From Leucogyrophana mollusca (taxonomy: Eukaryota > Basidiomycota > Agaricomycetes > Boletales), in NCBI GenBank assembly GCA_021014945.1, contig MU266380.1:62001-126000 (forward strand): 64,000 nt of DNA, read 5' to 3'. Each line of letters opens with the position of its first letter. The first letter of the stretch is position 1. Both the position numbers and the translations under genes were made by a program. Shown here piece after piece: positions 1-10,088 of the stretch. The notes below the pieces were generated by a model. That model had not been told where the DNA came from and ran no database searches. It worked only from the letters and a program-made list of their open reading frames with translations.

Positions 1-317
1 GAACACTCACACGTAGCGTCCGTCTAAGAACGAAACTTGCACTTAGCCGGCGAGCGGGAGGGTCACAAGTTGCAAAGCCCAACTCGAGTCGCGCAGCAGG
101 TGCAGGTGGATCCTCGGGAACCATGCTGAAACTTTACACCGACGACTCGCCAGGTCTGCGTGTGTGCGTTCTTTCACTCCTAGAAACTATGTATGCATAC
201 TTACTGAAGTTTTCGATAGAGACCCATTTGTTGTCCTTATTCTTTCCCTGGCATTCATTGGATCCATCTTCTTCCTCCACATCTCTGCCAAAATTATTCG
301 GTCCTTTACCAAGTAAT
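1..317. other. Left edge, no gene seen
   Basis: Short open frames here lack family features and overlap the start of the duplicated upstream region. No coding region is supported. Confidence 0.5.
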
Positions 318-1890
318 TTGATCGCACGTTGGACTTTTAGCCTACCGACCACTGTCCTCAAGACAGGAGTTTACAGCAGAGGTTGTACACGGGACCCTTG
401 TTTAATGCTGTACCAAAAGTCCTTGCTCTTCTGAGCATCATATACCATCCCGCTCACGTTCTTCGCACGTTTGGGGTGTGAATCGCCTAGGCCTGCATTT
501 ATCCAGGCGTCGTGGGTAAGGCTCGTTAGTGATAATCCCTCATGTGGTTAGTCCGCAGCACTCGGCGTAATCTCCAACCGTGTGTAAGTTCTGACTGCGC
601 GCGACCAGCTAGAGTAACGAAGCGCCGTGAGGCGCCAGCACGCGGATCTTCATCCAAGCGCCAGTGGACTCGTCTGGCATTTCAAATTGGGTATACATTT
701 TATTAGGGCCATCGGTTTGCATGATCAGATTCATACCTTGTCCCGAACGTCTATCCTAGTACTTTACTGGGGACCACAGGAGCTGACTGTAATGGACCGA
801 TACACCTACTGCAACGAAGCTGGTACTATCGCCTATGCACTCTGTATTCTCGCGAATTCTCCCTACCTCATCATTGACTGCGAGGGGAAAAACATAGGAG
901 CTGTAGACGGTGTTCTCTCCCTCATGTGCATCGGTACTGCACGAGCAGAACATATTTTCGTATTCGATGTCATCGCTCTGAAGCCATTCCATTCTCACCT
1001 GATGCCTCTCCTAGCACTTTTGCGCAACCCCAATGTACACAAGATCATGTGGGACTGCCGCAAGGATTTCCTCGAAATAGCCCAGATGTACGAAACCAAA
1101 CTCCAGGGCGTGGTTGATCTGCAGCTAGCTGAAGTTGAATCGCGCCGAACTGTGCGTGGCGAGAAGGAATTCAGGCGGGAAGGGCGGTTGGCTTCCGGCG
1201 GGCGCCGTTTGCCCTTGAGGGTGGTTAAGGGCGACAAGGACCTGTTCCGTGACGTCCACGCAGTACAAGGCATGGATAGCTGTCTCCGAGAGACCGGCTT
1301 GTCGACTGAGGGAAAGGACCGTGAGTGCGCGCCACGCCGCGCCCCAGACTACCAACTGTCGCTCACGTCTTTCTCCAGCGGAGATAGTTGCCATGCACAA
1401 GGCCAATGGGTCTGCTCTCTGGCTGGAAAGGCCCCTCTCAAGCAAACTCTTGCATTATGCAGCTCACGACATTGAAATGCTCGGTGATCTTTACGAGCAC
1501 TTCGTCCGAACTGGCTGGATCACATCTTCCGGAATCCATCTGCTGCTCGAGCAAAGCGCTCGGTACGCAGATGCGGCATACAATCAGGGTCGTGTTCCTG
1601 AGGGTGATGTTTTCGGCTCTTCTGCCGTCCTCCCCCTCGACATCCTAAAGGAACCCCTTGGGATCATGATGATGTGTGAAGGTTGTCGGAGGATGCAGTC
1701 GTTGCTTTGCTTCACCACTCTGAAGCAGGGAAGGCAGGTGAAGGCGAGGAAGTCCATTTGTCGGGTCTGTCAGATTAATACCATGGTGAGGAATGTCGAC
1801 CATCCCGTTTATTGGGTTAAGGTAATGTACCATGTTCTGCCCAGTGCGGACGGCGTTGATGGATATGTCTGACCGCAGGTGTCGCTGTAA
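318..1890 (+). repeat. Tandem duplication, left copy
   Basis: This is the left unit of a direct tandem duplication of roughly 1.5 kb. It starts near the words tttgatcgcacgttgg and runs to the stop codon of the first exonuclease gene. The right unit starts with tttgatcacacgttga, directly after that stop codon. Similarity covers about 450 bp of upstream DNA as well as the whole gene. Shared upstream words include catataccatcccgct, cttcgcacgtttgggg and gaatcgcctaggc. The upstream part differs by small indels, whereas the coding part is almost collinear, which fits selection on the coding part. Confidence 0.85.
792..1890 (+). CDS. DEDDy 3'-5' exonuclease (RNase D-like) with C-terminal Cys4 motif, copy 1
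   Basis: Exons 792-1320, 1379-1821 and 1879-1890 encode 327 aa. The protein is a 3'-5' exonuclease-domain protein of the RNase D/DEDD superfamily, expected to trim RNA or DNA 3' ends with two metal ions. Motif I is IIDCEG (D29, E31), motif II is MWDCRKDF (D88 or D92) and motif III is HYAAHD (Y203, D207), so all four acidic positions and the DEDDy tyrosine are present. After the nuclease domain come C276xxC279 and C304xxC307, a likely zinc-binding Cys4 unit. The start is the first Met that opens the region conserved in both copies. The last intron has a ctgac branch word and ends in cag, leaving a 12-nt terminal exon (VSL, stop). The natural substrate is unknown. Confidence 0.8.
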
Positions 1891-3344
1891 GTTTGATCAC
1901 ACGTTGAGCTTTTAATCTACAGACAGGAGTTTATAGCAGAGGTCGTGTACGGCACCCTTGTTTAACTCCTCTGAGCGTCATATACCATCCCGCTGACACT
2001 CTTCGCACGTTTGGGGTCTGAATCGCCTAGGCGTTCGCTGGGTGATAATCCCTCATGCAGTTTGGTCTGCAGCGCTCCGCGTAACCCCCAGCCATGTGAG
2101 GCGCCAGCACACGAATTTGAGTGCCACGACCGCAGCGAACTCGTCTGGCATTTCAAATTGGCTTCACATTTAGGGTCATCGGTTTGTGTTCAAACCCACA
2201 CATTGTCCCGAACATCTACCCTAGTACTTTACTCGGAACACGGAAGTTGGCTATAATGGACCGGTACACCTACTGCAACAAGGCTGATACTATCGCCTAT
2301 GCACTCCGTATTCTCGTGGCTTCTCCTTACCTCATCGTTGACTGCGAGGGGAAAAACATAGGAGCTACCGACGGCGTCCTCTCCCTCATGTGCATCGGCA
2401 CTGCACGAGCAGAACATATTTTCGTATTCGATGTCATCGCTCTGAAGCCATTCCATTCTCACCTGATGCCTCTCCTAACGCTCTTGCGCAACCCTAATGT
2501 GCACAAGATCATGTGGGACTGTCGCAACGATTTTCTAGAAATAGCCCAGATGTACGAAACCAAGCTCCAGGGAGTGGTTGATCTGCAGCTAGCTGAAGTA
2601 GAATCGCGCCGGACTGTGCGTGGCGAGAAAGAATTCAGACGGGAAGGGCGGTTGGCTTATGGCGGGCGCCGTTTACCCCTGAGGGTAGTACAAAATGACA
2701 AGGAGCTGTTCCGTGACGTCCACGCAGTACAGGGCATGGATGGTTGTCTCCGAGAGACTGGCTTATCAACTAGGGGAAAGGACCGTGAGTGCGCGTCCCG
2801 GACTGCCAACTGTCGCTGACGTCTTTCGCCAGCGGAGATAGTTGCCATGCACAAGGCCAATGGGTCTGCTTTCTGGCTGGACAGGCCCCTCTCAAGCAAG
2901 CTCCTGCATTATGCGGCTCATGACATTAAAATGCTCGGTGATCTTTACGAGCACTTCGTCCGAACTGGCTGGATCACATCTTCCGGGATTCATCTGCTGC
3001 TCGAGCAAAGCGCTCGGTACGCAGACGCGGCATACAGTCAGGGTCGGGTTCCTGAGGGCGATGTTTTCGGCTCTTCCGCCGTCCTCCCCCTCGACATTCT
3101 AAAGGAACCCCTTGGGATCACGATGAGGTGTGCAGGGTGTCGGAGGATGCAGTCGCTGCACTGCTTCACCATTCTCAAGCAGGGAAGACAGGTGAAGGCG
3201 AGAAGGTCCATTTGTCGGGTCTGTCAGATCAAGACCATGGTGAAGAATGTCAACTATCCCGTTTCTTGGGTTCAGGTAATGTACCATGTTCTGCCCAGTG
3301 CTGACGGCACTGATGGATATGCCTGACCGCAGGTGTCGCTGTGA
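1891..3344 (+). repeat. Tandem duplication, right copy
   Basis: This is the right unit of the direct tandem duplication, abutting the left unit with no spacer. The upstream part is shorter than in the left copy because of several small deletions, and the first intron is 48 bp against 58 bp. The coding exons keep exactly the same lengths in both copies (529, 443 and 12 nt). Confidence 0.85.
2256..3344 (+). CDS. DEDDy 3'-5' exonuclease (RNase D-like) with C-terminal Cys4 motif, copy 2
   Basis: Exons 2256-2784, 2833-3275 and 3333-3344 encode 327 aa, the same length as copy 1. I count about 31 amino-acid differences by eye, roughly 90 percent identity. All catalytic acids, the motif III tyrosine and the four tail cysteines are kept. 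Changes cluster near the N-terminus, between motifs II and III and in the last 60 residues. There is no stop or frameshift, so this looks like a second working gene rather than a pseudogene. Its promoter lies inside the duplicated unit and has diverged more than the exons. The function assignment rests on the fold family only. Confidence 0.8.
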
Positions 3345-3681
3345 GTCCCAACCCCGATTAATAAACCAACCCTCGCCGCTTTTTTTCTTTTCTGGGGCAC
3401 TATGGTCTGTTTCAGGCTTCGCTCCTTCATGTATGAGATACTGTGTTGCTGCTGTCTTGAACTCTCCATCACCAGATGACATTTTCTTACTGTAACTCCT
3501 GAGCACACCGCCCATTGCTATAATCAGTAAAACCATCCTTGTATAAATAGTGTATGTTGTGCTACTTAGCATTTAGTATACAGCCGAAATCTACAATAAT
3601 GCAGAGCTCGGAATTGGAAGCAGAGGCGCTAAACCAGTGATTTTCCAAGTATGCCAACTACTCAGGGGTAGTATACTCTGA
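3345..3681. other. Intergenic between exonuclease copy 2 and secreted protein A
   Basis: The 3' ends of a plus-strand and a minus-strand gene face each other here. A T-rich run (ctttttttcttttc, near 3378) follows the exonuclease gene. Nothing else was recognised. Confidence 0.5.
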
Positions 3682-4538
3682 TCAATTATCTGCGTTAGCT
3701 CGTCCGATGTGAGAATCGTTAGCAGACGGGACGTACTCGACACCCCAGTCGTCTGTCGGCTCTCCAGGCGAGAGACAGATGCCCCCAGCAGTGATCCCAG
3801 GGGCAGGCCAGGCACCGAAGCAATCGTTAGCTGTAATTGCGCCGATATACCCCTGGAGTTACAGTGCCTTTAGCTCGAATGCGCCAGCAAGTTTATCACT
3901 GAGGTCAGGGACACTTACGAAAGATAAATAGCACACGTCGTACGAATAGGTGTCGAGGTTCCCGAAGCCATAGGCGCAAGTGTATCCGAGGGTAAAAGAT
4001 TGCATTGTCCCGGCGGCGACAGGGAAAGTATCGGCTGTGCAGGGTGGGCTCAGTAAAAATGTCGCAGTGGATTCTTTTCCGTCTTACGCACGGTAAAGTG
4101 CTTCGAGTGCATCTGTCAAGTCCTGACAGTCCGAAGGGAAGGGCTGTTCGCCTAGGTCCTCGCAGTACACCGTGCCTGTATGCTCGTTGTCAATTCACAG
4201 CTCGAGGCTGGAGCATGCGCCAAACAACATACATCCACCGGAGGTGCATTGGTCAATCTGGCGTTTCTCATTGGCCGCACGAGCTTTGGGAGAATAGGTT
4301 TGGTTGCGAAGCACCTCAAAGCCGGGACAAGCCGTCTCGGTGATGGTGAGCACCTTGTCCTTGTAGGGGACTTTAGTCACGGTCGCAGTTGCCGGGTCTC
4401 CCCCGCATTGCTCTCTCAGCGAAACGGCCACTGAATTAAGGTGAGCACTAAATAGGACGAGAGCGAAGGGTTCTCACAGGCGAGAGAAATGAGGTACCCA
4501 TGCGTGAAAAGAGAAGCTGCGAGGTAAGTGAGCTGCAT
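3682..4538 (-). CDS. Small secreted cysteine-rich protein A
   Basis: Five exons read on the minus strand: 4478-4538, 4239-4430, 4092-4175, 3919-4034 and 3682-3852, giving 207 aa. The N-terminus MQLTYLAASLF..HGYLISLALA is a signal peptide, followed by a mature part with spaced cysteines (motifs such as LREQCGG, TACPGFEVL, IDQCTSG, VYCEDL and YDVCYLSF). I do not recognise a named domain. It is clearly paralogous to the gene at 5460-6235: exons 3 and 4 have identical lengths in both (84 and 116 nt) and the intron positions match. Intron 2 must be spliced out because it carries an in-frame TGA. The C-terminal exon is longer than in the paralogue. An extracellular or cell-wall role is inferred from the signal peptide alone. 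Confidence 0.7.
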
Positions 4539-5459
4539 GTTGGGGTGGAGGGCTTGGAGGGAAAGCTTCAGTATCATGATCCTTTTATGCATGGGGGATC
4601 CTAGGAACGGTATACCCGCGTGGTCAGGACGCAGGGGCAGTATCACAAAGGTCCATCTTACGATGGCCTGTGATACTCCCAGTGCCCCCTGTCTAAAATG
4701 TTAGTGACTCCCATTCAATTTGGGCAGGAGGTTGACGTCGTGGAGGCATGTAGACGGATTTAGTCCCGAAGATCAGGTCCCTGGCCGCGAGCAGCTGCGG
4801 GGAAGGACAGTGCGTGCCTCAGCAGACACTTAACATGACGCATAAAGCAAAGTGCTTACCGAGACTTGACTAGGAAGCATCTAGCAGCGTTCTGGGCTTT
4901 CAGGACGACAGCATCCGGAAGCAGGTCCCAACAACGGAGTGATCATGGGGAACGGCGGAGGTCGCATAGGTGGGAGCCCTGGCTTCATTAAATCCGAGAG
5001 CCGGCGCCAAATGTCAAATACGTCCATCATAACCCCTTGTACTCCAAAGGCTTTGTGGACAGCTGACTTCAGCCATGTCAGCTATGCCCTCGACACGAAC
5101 GGGGCCAAACATCAAGCACCATCATATTGCCCAGCTACAGATAAACGCACAAGTACAAGATGGGCCGCAATCGAACACTCCTGAATTTTGCCATGGCATG
5201 TACCCATTCTTAGTCTTGATCTTCGGATGAAAGCATTCTCACAATTAGTTCTCTGCCATGTAGCATTATTCGAGTGTGACTCGGAATTTTCCATTACAGC
5301 AATTTGCACTCAACGTTATCAAACTGGTACTTGCTACCAGAAATATTTCGGCTATTTATTTACAGTTGCGGCCCAGCAAAGCTTTCAAAATCTGCTCAAT
5401 AATTCACCCTTGAGGAATAAAATGAGTAACGACAGGAAGGCCAGCACAATATCCAACAC
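4539..5459. other. Intergenic between the two secreted-protein genes
   Basis: This 0.9 kb holds the promoter of gene A and the 3' flank of gene B. Short open frames show no codon pattern or family match. No third copy of the secreted-protein gene is visible. Confidence 0.5.
4581..4589 (-). promoter_or_regulatory. TATA-like box of secreted gene A
   Basis: Read on the minus strand, CATAAAAGG lies about 43-51 bp before the ATG. The paralogue has TATAAAGG at almost the same distance. Confidence 0.4.
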
Positions 5460-6235
5460 TCACTCAACTTGCCAGTAGCTTCCCTGGCTTGAACTAGTGC
5501 AGTAGCCTCCTGCGGCAGCCATGCCTTGTAGGCAGTAGTTGGCTAACACGTACCCGACATTGGACTGCAAAATAATGACACGGAAAGGGTATACCAATGA
5601 TATTCGAGACCTACAAATGAATCATAACAAACGTCATACGTGTACCCGTCTTGATTGGCAAAGGTGAACTGGCAGGCACCGCCGATGGAGAACGTCCGCG
5701 CCGTACCCCCAGTCATGACGAACTGCTGCGCTAAACACGTGAACGGTGAACATCCCAGAATTAATAACGAGACGATATACATCATAGATCAAGGCGCCTT
5801 ACCGCCGAGCTCCGTAAGGGAGGCGGATAACGTCTGGCAGGCTGGCCAGTTCGCAGCAGTCCCGCCAATGAAGCAAGATTCAGAGCCTGATGCCATCAAG
5901 ATTAAGTAACATCGTTCTCGATCGAAGAGTGGGAGCGGCGGACATGATTCACTACATTGCTGGATGTCCTTCTTCCCAAGGGGATAAGCCCGCTTTGGTT
6001 CGTGTGCAGTGAGTGCTGCAAATCCAGGACAATAGACATCCGTGATGGTAATCTGTTGATCGCCCACCGGGATCACCGTGGTGTTGAGGATCTTACTGTC
6101 ACCACAGGTCTCCTTGATCGAGGCCGCCGCTGGTGGGGTTTCACGTTAACGTCATATATCCGAGACTCACCAATCAGCCTCACCTGTCAACGTGGAGCCA
6201 GCGAAGAAAGCGAGAGTTGTGAAGAGGAGCTGCAT
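5460..6235 (-). CDS. Small secreted cysteine-rich protein B
   Basis: Minus-strand exons 6184-6235, 5956-6129, 5803-5886, 5615-5730 and 5460-5564 give 176 aa. The signal peptide MQLLFTTLAFFAGSTLTAAA is followed by Cys motifs aligned with paralogue A: KETCGDS, VYCPGFAAL, IQQCSESC, ACQTL, GACQFTF, YDVCYDSF and ANYCLQG. Intron 2 (5887-5955) starts GTAGTG and sits at the place where paralogue A has its TGA-bearing intron. The C-terminal tail differs from A and ends in Ser- and Tyr-rich residues. The family is unnamed to me. Lineage-specific secreted proteins of this kind are common in agaricomycetes, where roles in wall structure, symbiosis or defence are usually only guessed. Confidence 0.7.
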
Positions 6236-7150
6236 TCTAGGATTGATGGCGAAATGGTGATTTCGCGGGGCTGATCATCAACCTTTATACACCCGTCGAG
6301 CGGACCCACGCTTCGTGTGAATGTGATTTCTGGACACGAAGGCCGATACCGCATCAATAGAGAGGTACAAGGAACCCTCAGCCGGACCATGCTTTTGATG
6401 CTAACAGGGCCGAGTGGGCGCGTTCTCAACAAACGCGCTCATAAGATAGCTTCCACGCCAGTCTTGACACGGGTGGGATAATGGGGACCCGCCCGGTGCC
6501 TGGAAGATAGCCCCGACCGGTCCCGACGTGACCAAGAATCCAGCTACGCTCAGGTGTGATGAAGACATAGTTTGATGATCTATCAAATTTAGGTATTAAT
6601 TCCATTGTATCTCTCGTTTGAAGACGTCGTGTTCGGAACCCGATGGATAGCAAAGTCATGAGTCTCATTCAAAGTACGGCTCACCACACTAAGTACAAGG
6701 AATGAACTGGACTATGGAGGTTGGACCAGGGTAGGACATAGACTGGCTCCAGAGCCACATTGCACCCATGCACTATGCATCCAGGCTACCTTGCCACTTT
6801 GAGACGTCCAGCCGATGTCGGTCTAGCAGCTACCAAGCAAAATTGCAAATGGGCTTCTGACCTGCGACGAGAAGTGACGAGCCCCGGTAATTTCGAGATG
6901 AGCGCAAAAGAAAGAACTTCGAGGTCTACAGACACAGTGGCACCTGGTGGCGTGTGGACCAAGTACTGAATGTCCAGAAATGGAACAGCAGCGCTTATTC
7001 GACTGCTGTATTAGGCCGCTATCATAAGGCGATCTCCGTAGCACTTGCGCTGTGCTTGGAGTCTTTCTTGTTCCACCATCTACCTCGTCTCCAGATTTTA
7101 TTTCACCATATCCACCGCCCCATCAGATTTTCTTCACTTTCCTTGTAATA
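6236..7150. other. Divergent intergenic region, secreted gene B and profilin
   Basis: This 0.9 kb separates two divergent genes. The last 60 bp before the profilin ATG are rich in C and T on the plus strand, as is common before highly expressed fungal genes. No additional gene is supported. Confidence 0.5.
6282..6289 (-). promoter_or_regulatory. TATA box of secreted gene B
   Basis: TATAAAGG on the minus strand, about 47-54 bp before the ATG at 6235. Confidence 0.45.
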
Positions 7151-7714
7151 ATGTCCTGGAAAGGTGAACTTTCTCTGATCAGTGATGCCGACGATGTGAC
7201 CTCCTGACCACCCAGTGTTCACCCTTCACAGACTTTGTCGACAACCTTCTCGGGTCCAATAAGGTCAGCAAAGCTGCGATCTTGGGTCAGAAGGGCGGTG
7301 TGTGGGCATCGTCCCCAGGATACAGCGTGAGCCTTCGTTTCTTCGCAATCTGGTCTGCCACGGGCTAACTATGTTGTAAAGCTCTCTCCGCAGGAGCAGA
7401 AGGCTGCAATCGAAGCCTTCAACAACCCTTCGGGGGCCCAGGCTAACGGTGTCCGCCTTGCAAATCAAAAGTTCTTTGTCTTGGTAGCCAATGAGCGCAG
7501 TGTGTATGGAAAGAAGCAGGTGCGCAACCGTCACTATCGTCCGCGACAACTCCTAACTAACGTGTTCTCCTCTGCTTTATAGGCCAGCGGATGTGTACTG
7601 GTGAAAACCAAACAAGCCGTTATTGTCGCTGAATATGATCCACCAATTCAAGCTGGAGAAGCCACACCCGTGGTCGAAGGCCTTGCAGATTACATGATTG
7701 AGTTGAAATATTAG
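7151..7714 (+). CDS. PFY1: Profilin
   Basis: Exons 7151-7163, 7232-7326, 7382-7519 and 7583-7714 encode 125 aa, the usual length of fungal profilin. Profilin binds actin monomers, poly-proline proteins such as formins, and phosphoinositides, and promotes filament growth at the cell cortex. The short first exon gives MSWK, which joins to DFVDNLLG, the profilin start pattern. Further marks are KAAILGQKGGVWASSPGYS, FFVLVANERSVYGKK and the C-terminus DYMIELKY. A first intron right after the fourth codon is typical. All splice phases agree and no residue looks unusual. Confidence 0.95.
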
Positions 7715-8476
7715 TTCTGTATCTTATAGGAAACCATCGGACAGACGCGTAGGTCGAAGGTGTGCTTCACTGAAGCATGAGCAGTGCTGTAATGGTACAT
7801 CACGTCATGATTCTTACCATTCATTTCGGCACGAGTCAACTCCTGATTAGCAGAAGGTCGGCATCGTCAAGTTTTGGCCCGCTTACAGGTCTGACCCCAG
7901 GACGCTCTTGGCGTTAATAACTTCGGTGAGTGATTTCTTCGGCCCAGAACGACCCGACCTTGTTCATTCTTCCATCACCGATCATGGCTAACAGCAGTTT
8001 CCCGTAGCCAACTGCAAAGAACAAAATTTGAATTCACTCCAGGGAGAACAACTTTGTAGCGATCTCCATCCTTAGCAAAGAGCATCAGATGCACGGAAAG
8101 AAACCCCCCTACCCCCCCTTGCTAGGCGACTGGTAGAAGCACCTTGAGCGGCGTACGTCTCGGTCCACCGACATCGATCGCGAATCACAGACATGAATAC
8201 TTCACACAATACGGTGCCTTCCAGATGTGCACAAAGATCGACTTGAATTCGTGTTCATCGATAAGGCTGTCTTTACACCGGGCCCACTGTTTCGAAGCCC
8301 GAGACCTCAAGTTTGGAGTAAGAAATCATATCGCGATGTGCGCTCAAATCGCACGAGGCGAACCCCTGACGTTTATCTAAGTAGCTAATGCCATAAGGTC
8401 TCGTAAGCTAACTTACCTATATAACTGCGCTGAGCGCCTCTTGAACCAAACAACCCAGCAATCGAGCGGAACTCAA
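7715..8476. other. Intergenic, profilin to unknown family gene
   Basis: No coding region is supported. A C-rich stretch (acccccctacccccccttgc) begins near 8103. The open frame before 8476 has no ATG ahead of 8477. Confidence 0.45.
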
Positions 8477-9734
8477 ATGCCTCCTGGACTAGCACCAGAA
8501 CCCCGTTTTGAAGTCACTCTCAAATACAAAGATGAAAAGGCGCGCAGGCTCACTTCTGGGGTATTGTCGACCAGCGATGCGATCTCAATCCTTATGGAGG
8601 ATATCAAAACAATGTACGCCGGCATTCCGTCACAACGCAGTATCAAGCACGTCGGGGATACATTAACTTTCTTTTGGATGATGCCGAAGGATGGGATGGC
8701 GACGGTGTGTCGTTCCCTCCCCAATACTGACTCCTGCTCTTCGTGTTGACGATTGAGCGTTAACCCCGGCACTTAGGCGAGTCATCTCCAGAAGTGGTTG
8801 ACGCTCTCCGATGAGAAGACTCTATGCGACGTCAAAGAAAGCCTTTCAATGTAAGTCTTCTGATGTTCGCGCCAAGAAAAACCAACGCAGCGTGATCTTC
8901 AACCTTGCGTTTCGGTGCAGAAAGTCGATATCTGTTGTCATTGTCAAAAGGTGATACAGTGCTCGCGCCTGAAACTGTCAGGCTCGTTGAGTGACATTCT
9001 ATGGCTCACTTAGTGGCACTTCCGATGCCGATGGCCCACTGAATAGTACAGATATACTGAGGACCTCCGATGTGAATCTAGCGGCGTCGTTAGTCACAAC
9101 AACCACACCATCGCATCTGCAGACAGGTGGGGGTCTAAACCGTCATGACAGCCAGGTTAGTCTATGATCATAAAAACAAATCTACGTCTGCTCAGTCGAA
9201 CGCGTCAGAACACTGTAACTGGATCGCTCAAGTCTCGGTCGTCGGGACCCCGACCACCGTCATTTGCGCAAAGGGCGACTCTCCCTTCTCGTCCCCCTTC
9301 ACCAGCGCCTTCCATACCAGTAGGCCCTGACCCACCGTCCGGGCCAAGAGTGCGCTCCGACACCGTTGGACGTCTCACTCGGGATTTGTGGGATACACGC
9401 AGGGAAATCTCAGCCTTTCAAGCGCGAGAACAAGCGATCCTCATCGAGCTGGGAAAACTAGGAGCTCGCCCCAAATCTCCAGCCACTGAGAGAAAAGCAG
9501 ACGTCATCGGAGGTCTGTCACCCAATCCGAGACCTATGCTTTGCCTGCTAACTGATGATGCGACCAGAGCTTGAAGCTCTTTTGAAACAGTCGGAGGATG
9601 AGGTCCGTCTCGAGCATGAAAGGCGACAGCAAGCGGAAAAGTTGCTCAAAGAGGTTGAAAGAGAATGCAGGGCCCCATTCGTGGTCCCTGCGTTGCTGCA
9701 GGCATTCCTCAGCATTACTGAACTCGCTGGATAA
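8477..9734 (+). CDS. Unrecognised family protein, copy 1
   Basis: I do not recognise this family. Firm exons are 8477-8704, 8777-8850 and 8921-8950; a further exon starts at 9014, and the last ends at 9734. The N-terminal ~110 residues form a compact alternating pattern: RFEVTLKYKDEKARRL, MEDIKTMYAGIPSQRSIKH, LTFFW, LQKWLTLSDEK and ISVVIV. A Ser/Pro/Thr-rich middle follows. The C-terminus is a charged coiled-coil region (AFQAREQAILIELGKLG, then ERRQQAEKLLKE) ending in EVERECRAPFVVP and LLQAFLSITEL. The neighbour at 10089-11687 has the same order of parts. Exons between 9014 and 9550 are not fully resolved, so the middle may be longer or shorter. The cellular role is unknown. Confidence 0.55.
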
Positions 9735-10088
9735 CTTGGGCGATGAAATTTTACGTCGTGGTATTGGCTACTTCGAGATGCTATTCTTCGCAGCATTCTG
9801 ATTCTGGGGATCCAATATAACATCTATACAATGGTGTCCTTGGGCATTGACTCTGAAGATGAGTCTCAGATGTCTTCGACCCAGCAATGCTTGCGTAGCT
9901 GCCAATAATTTTGGGTTATGTGACTGGGATAATGTAGGATAATGTACCATGCATAGTAAAATGCAGAGTTGGCTATTTATAATATTTACCCCTGACGGCT
10001 AATGCTATTGGACGTTGAACTTCAACTCACGCTATTCACCACCAACTTGAATCCAGCCTTGGCATTGGACCAAGACGAGTAAAAATCC
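9735..10088. other. Spacer between the two unknown-family genes
   Basis: A 354-bp AT-rich spacer that must hold the terminator of copy 1 and the promoter of copy 2. A TATA-like word, tatttataatattt, lies near 9974. Confidence 0.4.

Noticed and set aside
4170..4240. Selenocysteine or programmed readthrough at the TGA in secreted gene A
   Set aside because: Fungi generally lack the selenocysteine system, and an intron at the position shared with the paralogue removes the codon.
8103..8122. C-rich tract as a possible G-quadruplex or repeat
   Set aside because: The tract has only two long C runs; it lacks the four runs needed and is not repeated elsewhere in the window.
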